DNA of 64,000 nucleotides from Sinotaia quadrata (Eukaryota; Mollusca; Gastropoda; Architaenioglossa; Viviparidae): NCBI GenBank assembly GCA_028829895.1, contig CM054179.1, positions 98,187,875 to 98,251,874 of the forward strand, read 5' to 3'. Shown piece by piece: positions 51,978 to 64,000 of this stretch (position 1 is its first letter; each line of letters starts with the position of its first letter). The notes under the pieces were generated by a model. It saw only the letters and a program-made list of their open reading frames with translations, ran no database searches and was not told where the DNA came from. The position numbers and the translations under genes were made by a program.

Positions 51978-54093
51978 GGACAGATAGATAGATAGATAGA
52001 TAGACGGACAGATAGATAGATAGATAGATAGATAGATAGGACTGCTGTCTTTTGTAAATGTATCTTATTAACATTATATCTCGGTTAATTATTGACTAAT
52101 GCATAATGGATGTGTCTTCGATCTCTGTTACGTTTCCAGTATTTATTTATAGACCCTGCCTAGGATTTTAAGGACTTTAAATATGATAAATTAAATTAAT
52201 TCCTTCTCTCTATCCTAAACAGACTGGCTGCCCAAATTATCATTTGACTAACTTTAAAAATGTGTCTTGTAGTGTAGACAACAAATTTACAAACTGACAA
52301 TTTGCGTACAAAGCTGGCTTGGGAGTCGTTAAATTCCTCTAAATTAATATGCATACGTTATGTCATTCAGCTCATTCGCCCCCATCCAAAACCAAGAATA
52401 TCTATAGGTCTATCATGCATAAAAATGTACTACAAAGAGGATTAACAATTAAAAATAAGATTTAATAAGTTTAACAATTTAACAATTAGTTAATATACGA
52501 ACGCGAAGTCTAATTCTAAGCCTTGGCAAATTAACGTGCTTAAACTGTCAACGAGAGGATTGCCTTGAAAACACTGTTCATTTTGATTTCGGTGCACCAA
52601 GCATGACTTAGCTTAGATAAGTTGGCCACGTGTTCGAATCCAGTCCAGACCAGTCTACCTCACTTGTCTTCCCTCAGCAAAGATGCATACAGCATAACAA
52701 TGGAACTGTCTTTCAGTATCATGCTGAATGGAATGGTGGAGTATAGACAGACGTGCAGACCTGCGCGCCGGCACAGTCTCATCAATGGTAATAGGACAAT
52801 AGTGGATTCAGCTCACTCATAGAGCTTGAACAACTTCAGTGGAACATGAATAAAAGGAGGAGGAAAAAGCCGACCTGAAAACAAAAGTGTTTTCGTAATC
52901 GTCTTGCTTCAAGGTTCGCCTACCTAAGCACGATAAGTTTATAAATGCTCGGCTAGAAATTCGACATAATGCGTCGTTTACAATTTTAGATCAAAAATCA
53001 TAATCTCACGCATGTTGCATTTAACAAGCATGACGTATGAATTACCAAATATTTACAACATTAAAATTTATAGTTCATACAAAAGGGACAATTCAAACCA
53101 AGCAAAGTGCTTTACAATTTACACGCAATAATTTGAATTACAATAGAAAATTCATGTCGGGCTTAGGCATCCCTGGCTCTAGTGAATTTAAAGTTATATA
53201 AATTAAAGTTACAATGGGAAAAGAGTTACAATGATTTATATACAATAACTCATAGGTTTTTGTCATTTATCAACGAACCGTGCTTAAGCTACAGTAGCAA
53301 TGCATAGCACAAAATTACATACATGTTCAACAATGCAAAATACAATTAAATAAATTCAATACCTTAGTGAGAAATCAAGGTGTTATCTCAGCAAACGCGT
53401 CGGCTGTTCCTATGACTCACGAATAGCGGTAGCACGAAGTATCAGGACTACGTCTATGCTTCTGGATTCTCGGAGTGACTCTACAGAACCGCATTCCCGT
53501 ATTTATAAAAAATCATAAGGTGCATCACGTGACTGGTCACGTCGTATGTGGTTGGTTCGAGAACTTAGACAATGGCCTAAAGTTACATAATGTCTCTGAC
53601 CTCTTTGTTAGAAGCTTCTCGATACTGAAGTATCATGGGAGAGCTCCAAACAAAGGAATTTCAAATTTTGATGTTTGAAAAACAAACAAGTGGGTCAAGG
53701 AGTCATGACATTTTTATCAGACTGTGACAATCTCCATATTTTAAAAACATGTGGAAGTGAGTCGTATTACTATAAGATCGGCTCAACCTTGTTTAGTAAC
53801 AACATTCTTCAGCACTGCAATTTTTATCACGTTTTGTAAACAGAACTCTAACTGCTGACAGAAGTCGCCGACAAAACTACCCGTGTGCAAAAGTTGGGGA
53901 CCGTTGTACGGAAAGAGTTGAGATTGGTAGAAGCAAGGAAGCGTGTTGCAATTACAGGTGCATCTGTATGCCTTACGAAGAATGGTGCTATTGCAAGGAT
54001 GAGTATTCAAGGGGCAGCGCACTCTGGAACAACTGTCAGGTCTTTGCACTATGTTTTAGTACATTCATTTATATTTTGCGCTCTGTGTTTTGA
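50695..54093 (+). CDS. Gene D: cysteine-rich cystine-knot-type peptide with C-terminal tail
   Basis: Coding exon 1 is 50695-50755 (signal peptide; contains a Cys at position 4 and a LILLLPIAT core), donor at 50756. Coding exon 2 is 53813-54093 after TTCTTCAG, phase 1 to phase 1, giving 113 residues. The propeptide is identical in layout to C (ends RSRR). The domain is C-X6-C-X12-CC-X3-CXC-X6-CXC. After the last domain Cys comes a ~33-residue tail with two further cysteines and a hydrophobic end FIYILRSVF. The same tail is kept in A, and its DNA persists after the stop of C. It could be a membrane or GPI-type anchor signal, a cleaved C-terminal propeptide, or former 3' UTR. The intron carries a 1.6-kb solo LTR only ~85 bp before the last exon, which might weaken splicing. 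Confidence 0.75.
51035..51240. repeat. (TC)n and TATC/TGTC arrays in gene D intron
   Basis: (TC)n at 51041-51067, TATC/TGTC to 51236. Mirror of 34553-34750. Confidence 0.95.
51850..52042. repeat. (GATA)n/(GACA)n array in gene D intron
   Basis: GATA-rich on the sense strand, opposed to the TATC array 600 bp upstream. Mirror of 33753-33940. Confidence 0.95.
52126..53729 (-). mobile_element. Solo LTR (1604 bp), right-arm copy
   Basis: Begins TGTTACG, ends TGTGACA on plus, flanked by ATCTC (52121-52125 and 53730-53734). The uninterrupted ATCTC site is at 46721-46725 in gene C. Same length as the left-arm copy, so insertion preceded the inverted duplication. Confidence 0.7.
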
Positions 54094-54242
54094 CCTGGAA
54101 TATTAATCTGATGAATTTGAATTAAACTGAACTAAAACTCGAATATATTGTTTGACAATTATCTTTCACTTAGTACTTGATATTATTTGTACAGTTTTGA
54201 GTCAACTGGGTTGCCGTTAATCTTGTCAGTGATTTTCCACAA

Positions 54243-54248
54243 AATAAA
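54243..54248 (+). terminator. Putative polyadenylation signal of gene D
   Basis: AATAAA 150 bp after the stop, in a segment (CCACAAAATAAAA) conserved downstream of C. Confidence 0.5.
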
Positions 54249-55274
54249 ATTCCCTCAAGGTCATGTGTGTACTGATTTTGAATGTCAGTTAATGAATGTT
54301 TTTATTTAGATTTAAAAAGAAAATGGTGGCTTGCTTTTATTCTTCAAATCAATTTTGTGTGCATACAGAAACGATATAATATAAGTGAATAAAACAGTGA
54401 ATTAATTTGTAGTGTAACTTTAGTGAATATCGTAATGTGCCTTTATAGATATAATATAAATTAATAAATCAGTGAAATAATTTGTAGTGTAACTTTAGTG
54501 AATATCATAATTTGCTTTTATAAAAGGCGCCAAGAATAATATCAATGAGAAAGTGACATACTTCTCGACAACCTGATTGGGTTCTTTTCACAAAGACAAA
54601 CTGTAATCTTACACTGGCTTGAAAGAGTTATGTCGCTTTAATTCTGATGAGCTGTAGCTAAAAGCGACGTGCGTCACAAAACAACTTCGAAAACTCGTCT
54701 GCTTCAGGAACTAATGCACGTCAAGAGCATGCAGTTAAGATTTAAAAATGCTGGGAGACTGATGCAGTTATGAACGCCTAAAGATTTTGTTCGTTTGATT
54801 GTTTTCCTAGATCCCGATTGTTGATGTACAAGATGAAAGTGGGTAGATAACTTTATTTAAAGCATTATGTATTCAGACGGATCCTAACGCTTACATTTAT
54901 ATACAAACTACAAAACGTGAAATCTTAGTAAGTCCACTTACTGGACAATCCTCTTGCTCTCGTTAGAACTGGACTTGACCACTTCATTCTGAAGTAAAGT
55001 ATGTGCGTATAGTAAGTTTTCAGTAATTATTCATATTCTATTGAAAAATATAGATATTTTCTATTTCTACAATTTAGAATTGTGACTTCAGAGGTAGAAA
55101 GCTCAATTGCAAGCTCAACCCAAACGTTCTCTTTTGCTTTGACAACACTTCAACATGTACAACCACGCTAAACAACAAATATAAATAATGACTTATTCAT
55201 GTACACAAATAATAAAACAAATAATATTTTTCTAATGCTATAGTTGTTTTGATAGAGTAGCAGTAGATGTTTCA

Positions 55275-55590
55275 CTTTATGGACTGTCACATTACAACAC
55301 ATACACATACCGCACTTAATGGACTGTCACATTACAACAAATACACATACTGCACTTAATGGACTGACACTACAACAAATACACATAATGCACTTAATGG
55401 ACTGCCACACTACAACAAATATAATTACTGCATTTAATGGACTCTCACATTACAGTGAATATATACATACTGCATTTAATGGACTGACACACTGCAACAA
55501 ATATGTATATTGCACTTAATGGACTGACTCACTACAACAAATATACATACTGTATTTAAAGGACTGACACTCTACACTCTACATTCTACA
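55275..55590. repeat. 38-41 bp minisatellite (GGACTGTCAC family), right arm
   Basis: About eight copies with core TTAATGGACTGTCACATTAC. Mirror of 30225-30535. Confidence 0.85.
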
Positions 55591-55599
55591 ACAATATAC

Positions 55600-58140
55600 A
55601 TTATTTTTCTCGGCCTCACTTTTATCATCAGTGCATTTCAGCATGTACTACATCATCCTGACTTTAGAGCACATGTTGCCGTTAATGCGGATCAATATTT
55701 ATTTGAATTCACGCTCAATATTTAATATTGTTTCTTGATTTGTTTAATAGACAACGTTTCATTCTTAGTCAGAACCCATTTCTAAGTGCTACATCGAGAA
55801 TTTATTCAGTAGAATGTCTAGTTTGGGGTAATATCACAACAATATTTTTAGAATACGTGAAACTTTATTTGCTAGAGAATAGTTTTGGTTGGGGATTATA
55901 TTAGTATATTATATCAACTTCTCTGAAATACTGAGGTAAGAGGAAAGAGTAAATTTATTAGGTTTTTATGCTTTTTTCATTCTTCTGTAATAATAATAAA
56001 CCAGACAGTGAGAGATGATCTAGAATTGCTTGAAATTTCTTACCATAGTTGATCTCATGCAGAATGTTCAACCAATCTGAGGGAGTTGAATAGTTGAATC
56101 CTGTAATTATTAGAATAAATCTATGGGAATGATAAATAACAGGAGCTAAATAAGATTTCTACACGACAGATCTATTGTTACAGTGCCTTATCATGATCTT
56201 AATTAATCGTCTTTCAAGTCATTGTCTGTGATTTACTTCTGTTCTGAGGCCTTGTTTGGCTTCTGACCTACACCCTCTGTTTACTGGTTTTCGGGGTCAT
56301 TCATGAGTGACCTGAGGAGGACATTCTAGGCGAGCAAGCGACTCAAGCTGTCATCTCTAATTTCATCCTTACTCTGCTACCCAGAGACAATTCTGCAATC
56401 TAGAGTCATGTACCTATTTCATCCTTACTCTGCTACCCAGAGACAATTCTGCAATCTAGAGTCATGTACCTATTTCATTGTTGTTGCCCTTTACCTTCTA
56501 CTTCATGATGTAATATTTGAGGGTGGATGTTGTATGGACAGTAAAACAGTAGTACAAGAACACTATTTGAGAGTGGATGTTGTATGGACAGTAAAGCAGT
56601 AGTACAAGAACACTATTTGAGGGTGGATGTTGTATGGACAGTAAAACAATAGTACAAAAACACTATTTAGCAGATATTGAATGAAAACTTAAAGAACTCA
56701 TGGACAATATTCGCGTCCATATTTTGTACTTAGAATTCATGTTCCATGTTGTGTTATATGAATGGTGACTTTATGTCGTTGAAATACATTTCCGTTTCTT
56801 TTGTTATGCATTCACTATTTCCTAGTTTGATATATTTGGGAAAGAAAATGTGCATTCATTTCGGGGTGGGGGCATTACATAATAATTGAGAAGTCTATCA
56901 TAATTAAAACCCTCAAATGTGGATATCCATCACAGTATATATGGGAGATAAGTCAGATCAGTTTTAACTGGAAATACCTATCTGTGATACAAAGATTAAC
57001 ATTGTGGGGTTGGGGTGGACACCGTCCTAACGAATCCCATTGCGAAGTCCATTATATTATAGATATGAAACAATATAATCCTAAAAAATTAAGAGAGATT
57101 CTGACATTGAAAATATCTGTCACATAACTGGGATTGCTAGTTTTCCGGGATTGAATCTAAATAAAAATGTTGTGAACTAAGGGATCAAACTAAATTAGAC
57201 TTTCTATAAATAGCACATACAAGTACACAGCATTTTTTTTTACCTGAATCTTAGGGCTGTCACTCGATTTGATGTTTCCAGAGAAGAGCGCGCCTTTTTT
57301 CACTGTATCCACTTCAGACTGCTATACTGTACTCTACTTGAACCACGTCTGGTGCCTGACGCTATTTGGTACACTTGCTGGCAACAGAGTTGATGGAAAT
57401 TGGCTACGCGAATCTCTGTTCCAGAACCATAGACAGAAGCTGGATCTGGATCTGGTCTGGAGAGAAGATTACAATTCTTGGAACAGTTCAGGTAGTGTGC
57501 CTAGAGGCACACGTTAGACCCATTATCCAGTGCAGACAAAATGACAGCTTACGTCATAAGGTGAGGTAAAATTAACTTTTTGACTTCTACTCTGATTCTG
57601 TGATGAGAAAGAGACTCACAATTAAATTATTGATTACTAAACTGAATTGAGTGTTTTATTGCTATGATATAAAGACTGAACAAGTGGTGGACATTATCTG
57701 AACACTTACCCTTAATAGCATTATAATTGCCTGAGTTCTTTTTCAGCTGTATTCGTTTTGTATGTTTTGATTGTAAATTTAATACATTTATTGTTGTTTC
57801 TCATTTACCCTTCTTGTGCCATCTAATAAATTACATGTTTGATATAATAATGGGTGGATTGGGGATCGTTAAAATAACTTAAAAGACGGAAGTAATTACT
57901 CCTTAAGTAAGAAGTACAAAAATTTATCAGCCAGTAGGTCTATCTAAATGTTGTGAGTAACGGGTAGAGTTCTACAGCGCCAGGATCCGTTAAGTGGAAG
58001 ACAAGTTGGTCGTCTTATTGGAATTTATTATTAATATCTGAAGATTCCTGCCACTTGTGTTTAGTTATGAATTATTAATTAGGATTTAATAATAATTATA
58101 ATCATAACCAGTAAACTAGTAGCGGGTGTAGGTAATAGCT
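55600..58140. other. No gene recognised (mirror of 27.7-30.2 kb)
   Basis: AT-rich. Contains a ~60-bp segment (TTTCATCCTTACTCTGCTAC) present twice at 56360-56480 but once in the left arm, and the 50-bp minisatellite at 56510-56670. Frames at 57269-57569 have no recognisable domain. Confidence 0.45.
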
Positions 58141-59258
58141 AGATAGAGAGAGAGAAAAAAACAAAAATGGACAGGCAGACGGAAGGACTGGAAGACAGAT
58201 GGATGGGCTTACAGGCAGATGGACGGGTGGATGGGCGGAAGGATGAATTGCTGGATGGATGGACTGATCAACATTGACAATGGGAATGAATTAAACAGTA
58301 TGCTAGCTGCAGTTATCCAACCAAAACAATCCAATAATTCTTTCACTGAAAAACGAAAATAATATGCGAAGTTAAACAGTTTACCAACAAACCAAATTTT
58401 AAGGTAAATCTCTTGACATTAAGTTCTTCCTAACCAGACGCTAATATTGACACGGTTTTTTTTTAATTCGTATCTGTCTTTTTACAGAAAGGAGTAAAAT
58501 TGTACTGTGGAATAGAACTAAGATGGGGGTGTGGGGTGGATAAAAGCTATGAATAACTTTACTAATCCAGAAACACGAGCCATATTTCTAGACTGGGTAG
58601 TTTGGTTCTGAAGAGTTTTTAAAACTTCACACTGAAAGTATCTGATATGAACAGTGTAAGCTACAGTGGTGAGCAGAAAGATTAGTTTTGTTGCCGTTGT
58701 TGTTAAAACGAAAAGTGTCGTTACCTTTCGTCTACAGGCAAAGGAAAACAATAGATGAGCATTCATTTGTTACATTCATTTGTCACATTCATTTGTCACA
58801 TTAATGGGTGCGCGTGGGCATAGATGGGTTCATGACTCATGGTCAAGTTAGGTCTGCTCTGCGTCAGGCCTAGCTGACAGGAATGAGAAAAGTGGGGGGG
58901 GCCAAGATGTTTAAACACGTCTGCATTGATTAGTGTCAGAACCAAGTGGTGGGACTGCCTATATATTCGATGGCCAAGCAATCACATGTTGTCTGGTTTT
59001 TGTCTGGACTCGGTAGTACCGAAATTCAGAGTGCAACATTAACGCAGGTCGGTATCACTTTCTTCTGGTGAGCAGGGTTATCAAAAGTGTATTAGTCATT
59101 TCTTTCTTAGAGCAGAACTCGAGATGATAACTGAAATAGAGTCATGGCTGTGGAGCAGAACTTTCAATGCTAACTGCAGAAGGGTCACGGCTGTGGAGTA
59201 GAACTTTCAGTGCTAACTATAGTAGGGTTACGGCTGTGGAGCAGAAGCCTCAATGTTA

Positions 59259-61400
59259 ACCGGTCAACGCTTGATAATTTTACCGCGGCCCGATGATGTG
59301 GGGGGACGTTGATTGTTTATATTTTAGATTGTTTTGATTTAATAATTTTAATTTAATTGTATTTAAACGTGCCTTCAAATTAAAATACATTTACATCAAA
59401 AATGAATATAAAGTGATTTAACATTTTAACTCACTAGAACGCTAAATCAGAGAGAACCCTGAGCTTGTTTCTTTGCAACGAGACGGTTCCATCTGGGGGT
59501 AATAGGAGACAATTATACCCGAAGTGAGTTGCTTATGTCCATCCGTTGTTTTGTTTTGGTTGCTGTCACTGCAGAAAACCCCGCTTCACACAAATAGGAT
59601 TCGGAAATGGCAATACGGATTTAAGTGCTGTGGTGGCCGTTGTTGTATTGGCAGGTGAGGGGGTTTACAGAGCCCAGGATAATACCACATCGTCTGTACT
59701 TAGTGTGTATGTGCGCCCAGGATGTTCACTCCCCACCCTGTAATGTTCACCAGTGGTGTTGTTGTTGTCGTTGGCACTGTTGTTGATGATGTTCCCGGTA
59801 GCCGTTGGACTGTATGTAGGTGGGTGTTGGCGGCAAGCATTAGTTGAATTAGATCCGCATTGGGGTGGTTATAATATCCCCATTGCATGTGATGTTGCTC
59901 CCTGTGCTGCCACCGTTGTTGTTGTTGTCGGCGGTGGTTGTTGTCGCAGCGCTGCCGTTGTTGTTGTGGATTCTGTTGTTGTGGCTGTAGTAGAGGATAC
60001 TGTTGTTGTCGTCTGATGTGTTGATTTGGGGCTCCGTTCTGTAGTGTTTCCTCGTGTGTCTGTTGTGGTTGTCTTTGTTGCAGTCCCTGGTGTGACTCTG
60101 GCTGTGGATTGGGGGCAGTTGGTTTAGTCGTTGTTGTTGTTTCTTATAGTGTAGTTGGAGCGTTGTCGACTTCTGTTTCGGTCTTTGCGTCAGTTGTCTT
60201 CACCTCTTTTTCTGTTTGTATTTTTCTTTCTTGCGTCTTGATATGTACCGTTTGTGTGCTGGAGATTTTTTGGCGTTTCTTCTTATTTTCGGTGGTAGTT
60301 GTTTTAATTTCTTTTTCTTTGCTGATAGAGCTTGTAGTCTGAGTTTCCTTATTATCTGTTGTGGGTTTTTGGAGTTTGCGAGAATGCCTGGCTGATTTCT
60401 TGTTTTGCTGTTTGAGTTGAATTCACTTTGGCCGTAGGTGGAATTTTCCAGATGATGTTGGTGTTTATTCCACTTTCTCTTGTAGTGGCTTGTAGAGTTT
60501 AGGTGGAAACGTGGCTTTTTCCTTTGACTGTTTGAGTTGTGCCGTCTTCCTGTGTGGGTTTTCGCGTTGTTTCCTCCTTTTCCGTTTGTGAAGAGCGTGT
60601 TTTTGTTGTCGGCGTTATTTTCCAGAAGATGTCTGTCTGTGTTTCACAGTCTGTTGATGTAGTTTTTTCTTCGTGTTGCCTTGTCAGGTGCTTGTTTAAA
60701 ATCTTATGGAGACCAATTGCGGTTAAGATGGCTTGTTGTCTAGTGTAAGTTCATCTTCTGTTTTTGTGTGGAAGAGGGTCAACAGCAAATTAGTGAACGC
60801 ATTTTTTAGTTCAACGTTTTTAGTTTCTAGTGTGAAGGTGAAGGGGGTAACTTTTCGTATGCCCCCATTTTCGGTTGGTTTGCTGATTTCACAGCAGTAT
60901 TTTGTCCAGTCTTCTCCTTTGTACTTCTTAATGTTTGCACCTCTTCAAGCCTCTTTTGCCGTATCTGTCTCAGCTGGGCTATGCGCTCGTTTGTGAAACA
61001 GAAAGGGCCGTCCGCATCTTCTGTGACTGACTCAGAATCGCGTAAAATGTCACTTGGTGGAGTGGGCAGTAATGGCATTTTTGCCAGCCCTGAAAAGGGC
61101 TGAGTCTTAGTGCTGGTTTGTCTGGTGTGGCGCTTTGACATGACTCTCCTCCCGGCGGTCCAATGGATGGAGTGCGTTCGTCGGTGGTCCGAAGCGAAGT
61201 GTGTTGGTGTGGTTGGGAAGTAGAGCTCGAATTCTTTAAAAGCAAAGACAGATGATCGTGCACCAACTGGGAGAATGAATGCTCAGACTCAATCTCGTCC
61301 ATGGAAAGTCGCACAAACCCGAAAGAAATACACTAGAGTAAAAATAAAATTGGGGGGCCCTGTACCATTTGGTCCGCGGACCGGGGGTTGGGGACCACTG
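59259..61400 (-). mobile_element. Second hAT copy, left terminus truncated
   Basis: Near-identical to 41373-43514. It lacks the left ~30 bp including the terminal inverted repeat, so it arrived by segmental duplication and not transposition. The transposase remnant is at 59447-59600 on the minus strand. Confidence 0.85.
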
Positions 61401-62448
61401 TCTTAGACAAACACTCGTTTACACTTACAACAAATAAACTAATGCATACCAATGTACGCACAAATATATACAGGCATACATACATACATACATTCATATT
61501 CATATAGATACATACATACAAGCATGCATAACACTCACACACACACACACACACACACACACATTCGTACATTGTTTTGTATGTCTGACATGAAGTAAAC
61601 ATTGTAACTTACCGCTATTTAAAAACTTGCAAAATAAATGTCATGAACTACTGATAAAATCAGTCGTTCCTGTCTTATACAATATGCTTATATTATCAAG
61701 TTTAATAATTACTCACATTTCAATACGCCTACTTGCAAAATAAATGTCATGAACTACTGATAAAATCAGTCGTTCCTGTTTTATACAATATGCTTATATT
61801 ATCAAGTTTAATAATTACTCACATTTCAATACGCCTATGTTCTTCACCCCTCTGGATAACCGCTCCATTGCCTTTGGGAAGAATTACACAAGGGATTAAG
61901 TGAACTGAAATATTACAGAAGTTTAAGCCACCACATACTATTGACCCATTGCTTTAGGTGTAAAATGTATTCAGTAAATTGCAATATTAATCCAGTTAAA
62001 ATACTTTAAGCCATCACTTGCTATTGAACCATTGCTTTAGATGTATAAAAGTATCTCATATAGCCCAGCATTCAAGCAAGGCAAACCAGAGGCACCAGTC
62101 ATCTGCAAGGTAAGAACATTCAGATACGACTTGCGTTAATGTTGTTATGTTGTTTAAAATATTTGTAAAATATTTGTTTGTCTGGAAATATCTTTCTTAG
62201 AGGGTATATAGTGTTGTGGGTATTCTCGATGTGAGAAACGCCTCTTAACTTATATTATATTATTATATAGAATTATATTATTTTTCCATCTATAGTATAC
62301 CTCACTTCTCATAATGCTGATCCTCATTCCCTTTCTTGTACTAATTTGCTGCATGGGGTACTTTACACATGTCATAGGCCTATTACACTTGTAAAGTTAA
62401 AAGAATGTGGCACTCCTTATGCAATTGCTCTCACGTTTGTGCGTAGGA

Positions 62449-62818
62449 TATGCCATCCGTACACGGTATAAGATAGTGACAAGTGAAACATGTTGGGTCA
62501 CTGACACTTGTGCGTAGGATATGCCATCCATACACGGTATAAGATAGTGACGAGTGAAAAGCGTTGGTCTACTGACACTTGTAAATTGTACAACAAGCGA
62601 CACGTGCAGTGGGATGCGATCGTTTGGTACTTGAATGTGATAAACGTGCACTTTTTATATAATGGTTGATATTATATGCTTTTCCGGGTGAATGTATTTA
62701 AGGTAAAAATTTGTAAGTACACATCACAACATTGAATACCCCAACAGATTTGAATCCCATTAGAAGACATAGTCTTTGTTTGTAAATAATATTAATTATA
62801 TTCTAATACTTATTTCAG
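62449..62818 (+). promoter_or_regulatory. C'' promoter region and 5' UTR intron
   Basis: Copy of the gene C promoter with two 61-bp elements, GTAAGT donor at 62713 and acceptor ending 62818. The TATA region reads TATATAATGG instead of TATATAAAGG. Confidence 0.6.
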
Positions 62819-62873
62819 ATCCTTGGTAATTATAAAGGTGACTACTTCTCCAGGACCGTTTCCCTTTAAAGAC

Positions 62874-63196
62874 ATGAAGATCTGGATCGTTCTTCTTCTG
62901 TTGTTGCCCTTAGCAACACCACATGAATTACAAGGTACATGCAAAAAGCTTAAAGATAACATTAGAAATGTTTTGTGAAAAAAGAAAAAAAATATTTGCA
63001 TGTTTCATTTTAAAATATAAGAAAACATTAGAACAGAGGAACGCTTGAATATTTCAGTTTTAATAAGAATCAAAAATCTAGACTCAGATTCTGATGGAAA
63101 CAACTTAAAATCTCTTAAACCTATTTTCGATTTTTGCATCGTTTTCTATTATTTTAGTGATATTTTAATAACACAAGTGTTTTTCTTTTTTATTAC

Positions 63197-63257
<61 letters not shown>

Positions 63258-63322
63258 AATATATTTCTCTGTCAGTCTGTGAAGCTATCTGTTTGTCTAT
63301 CTATCTATCTATCTGTCTGATG

Positions 63323-63353
<31 letters not shown>

Positions 63354-64000
63354 GTCTGTCTGTCTATCTATATATCTATCTGTCTGTCTGTCTATATATC
63401 TATCTGTCTGTCTGTCTATCTATCTATCCATCGATTAAATAGTGAAGAGTAATAGTACGGTAAAATATAATTTTACATACATTATATTCAATTTGTGTCA
63501 ATAATAGATACGGAACTAAACCATGGCGGGATATTAAGGTAGAATATAATTTACTTCTTTACTTTTGTTTCTTATTTTTATTAATTTATTATATAATGTT
63601 CTTCTATTTTTTTCACTTTTAATATTGTAGTGTTTAAGTTGTTTAAATTTGTTTAATTTCATTTCTTCAACAAAATTTACCATTATTAGTATCATTTCTT
63701 TCGAATTCATTTTTTCTCATATTTTTTCAAATTGGCTTCTTGTGTATAATAATTTCCCTGCATATGTAAACAATTTCCATTTACCCTGAATTTCTTGTGT
63801 ATTAAATCTAATTTAGTATTTTAATATTTTATGTATTAGTTAATAATTAACTACTTTTAATATATTTATTTATGTATTGCTTATATTTTCATTTCCGTAT
63901 TTTTCTATTCGTTTAATCTGAATAAATTATTGGTAATTAATAACACAAAAAAATCACGTTTCATTTTCCATGGCTATATCTAATATTTGATCTGAGGTCA
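62874..64000 (+). CDS. Gene C'': signal exon of a third C copy, continues past the window
   Basis: Exon 62874-62934 (61 nt, donor at 62935) encodes the same signal peptide as C. The intron with (TC)n (63200-63254) and TATC/TGTC arrays (63297-63430) follows colinearly. The last coding exon should lie about 0.6-0.7 kb beyond the window edge. Nothing visible disables it. Confidence 0.7.
63200..63432. repeat. (TC)n and TATC/TGTC arrays in C'' intron
   Basis: Homologous to 45443-45665 with different unit counts. Confidence 0.95.

Larger units (their letters stand above)
59259..64000. repeat. Start of a direct tandem duplication (~17.9-kb unit)
   Basis: From 59259 the sequence repeats 41373 onward in direct orientation (hAT end 43514 matches 61400, offset 17886). 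It then repeats the right arm to the window edge. At the junction the right arm and the hAT interior share ACCG (59259-59262), a 4-bp microhomology. Copies differ at scattered bases (for example GATGTCCCC versus GATGTTCCC) and in one 106-bp unit. Confidence 0.9.

Noticed and set aside
53885..54106. 73-codon frame overlapping the last exon of gene D
   Set aside because: Shadow frame of the cysteine exon. The splice phase and conservation support the other frame.

Overview
This is nuclear DNA of an animal. It is AT-rich and intron-bearing, full of GATA/TATC microsatellites and 24-106 bp minisatellites, and carries a non-LTR retrotransposon with a restriction-like endonuclease, a solo LTR and a hAT element. 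Nothing looks bacterial. The only genes I can support encode small secreted cysteine-rich peptides whose pattern (C-X6-C-X12/13-CC-X3-CXC-X6-CXC) is that of venom-type cystine-knot peptides. This spacing fits spider toxins. The same cysteine order and the [13 protein letters not shown] signal core also fit some conoidean-snail peptides. My weak lean is a gastropod mollusc, with a spider as the alternative; sequence alone does not settle it.

Layout. 1-7 kb: minisatellites, ancient duplicated blocks and the 3' tail of a unit that lies mostly outside the window. 7.5-10.2 kb: an LTR fragment and an R4/Dong-like retrotransposon. 10.4-15.4 kb: gene A (+). 15.4-17.4 kb: minisatellites. 17.5-25.2 kb: unit B (-), a decayed copy. 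26.38-41.34 kb: left arm of a giant palindrome with D' (-, broken) and C' (-). 41.34-43.51 kb: a hAT element forming the palindrome centre. 43.52-59.26 kb: right arm with C (+) and D (+). 59.26-64.0 kb: start of a direct tandem duplication of hAT plus right arm, with the first coding exon of C'' (+).

Gene architecture is shared: TATA-like box, short non-coding exon, ~106 bp intron with a conserved GTAAGT donor, a second exon whose 61-nt coding part encodes the signal peptide, a phase-1 intron of 1.6-3.1 kb holding opposed TATC and GATA arrays, and a last exon with propeptide and cysteine-rich domain, followed by a conserved AATAAA. Introns, flanks and minisatellites were duplicated together with the exons, so the cluster grew by segmental duplication. 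Copies range from intact (C, C', D, probably A) to broken (D' lost promoter and signal exon; B lost a cysteine and its splice acceptor).

Most long open frames elsewhere are microsatellite translations or shadows. Splice sites are inferred from sequence and cross-copy conservation only. Long palindromes and tandem copies can also be assembly errors, although the arms differ by real substitutions and indels.
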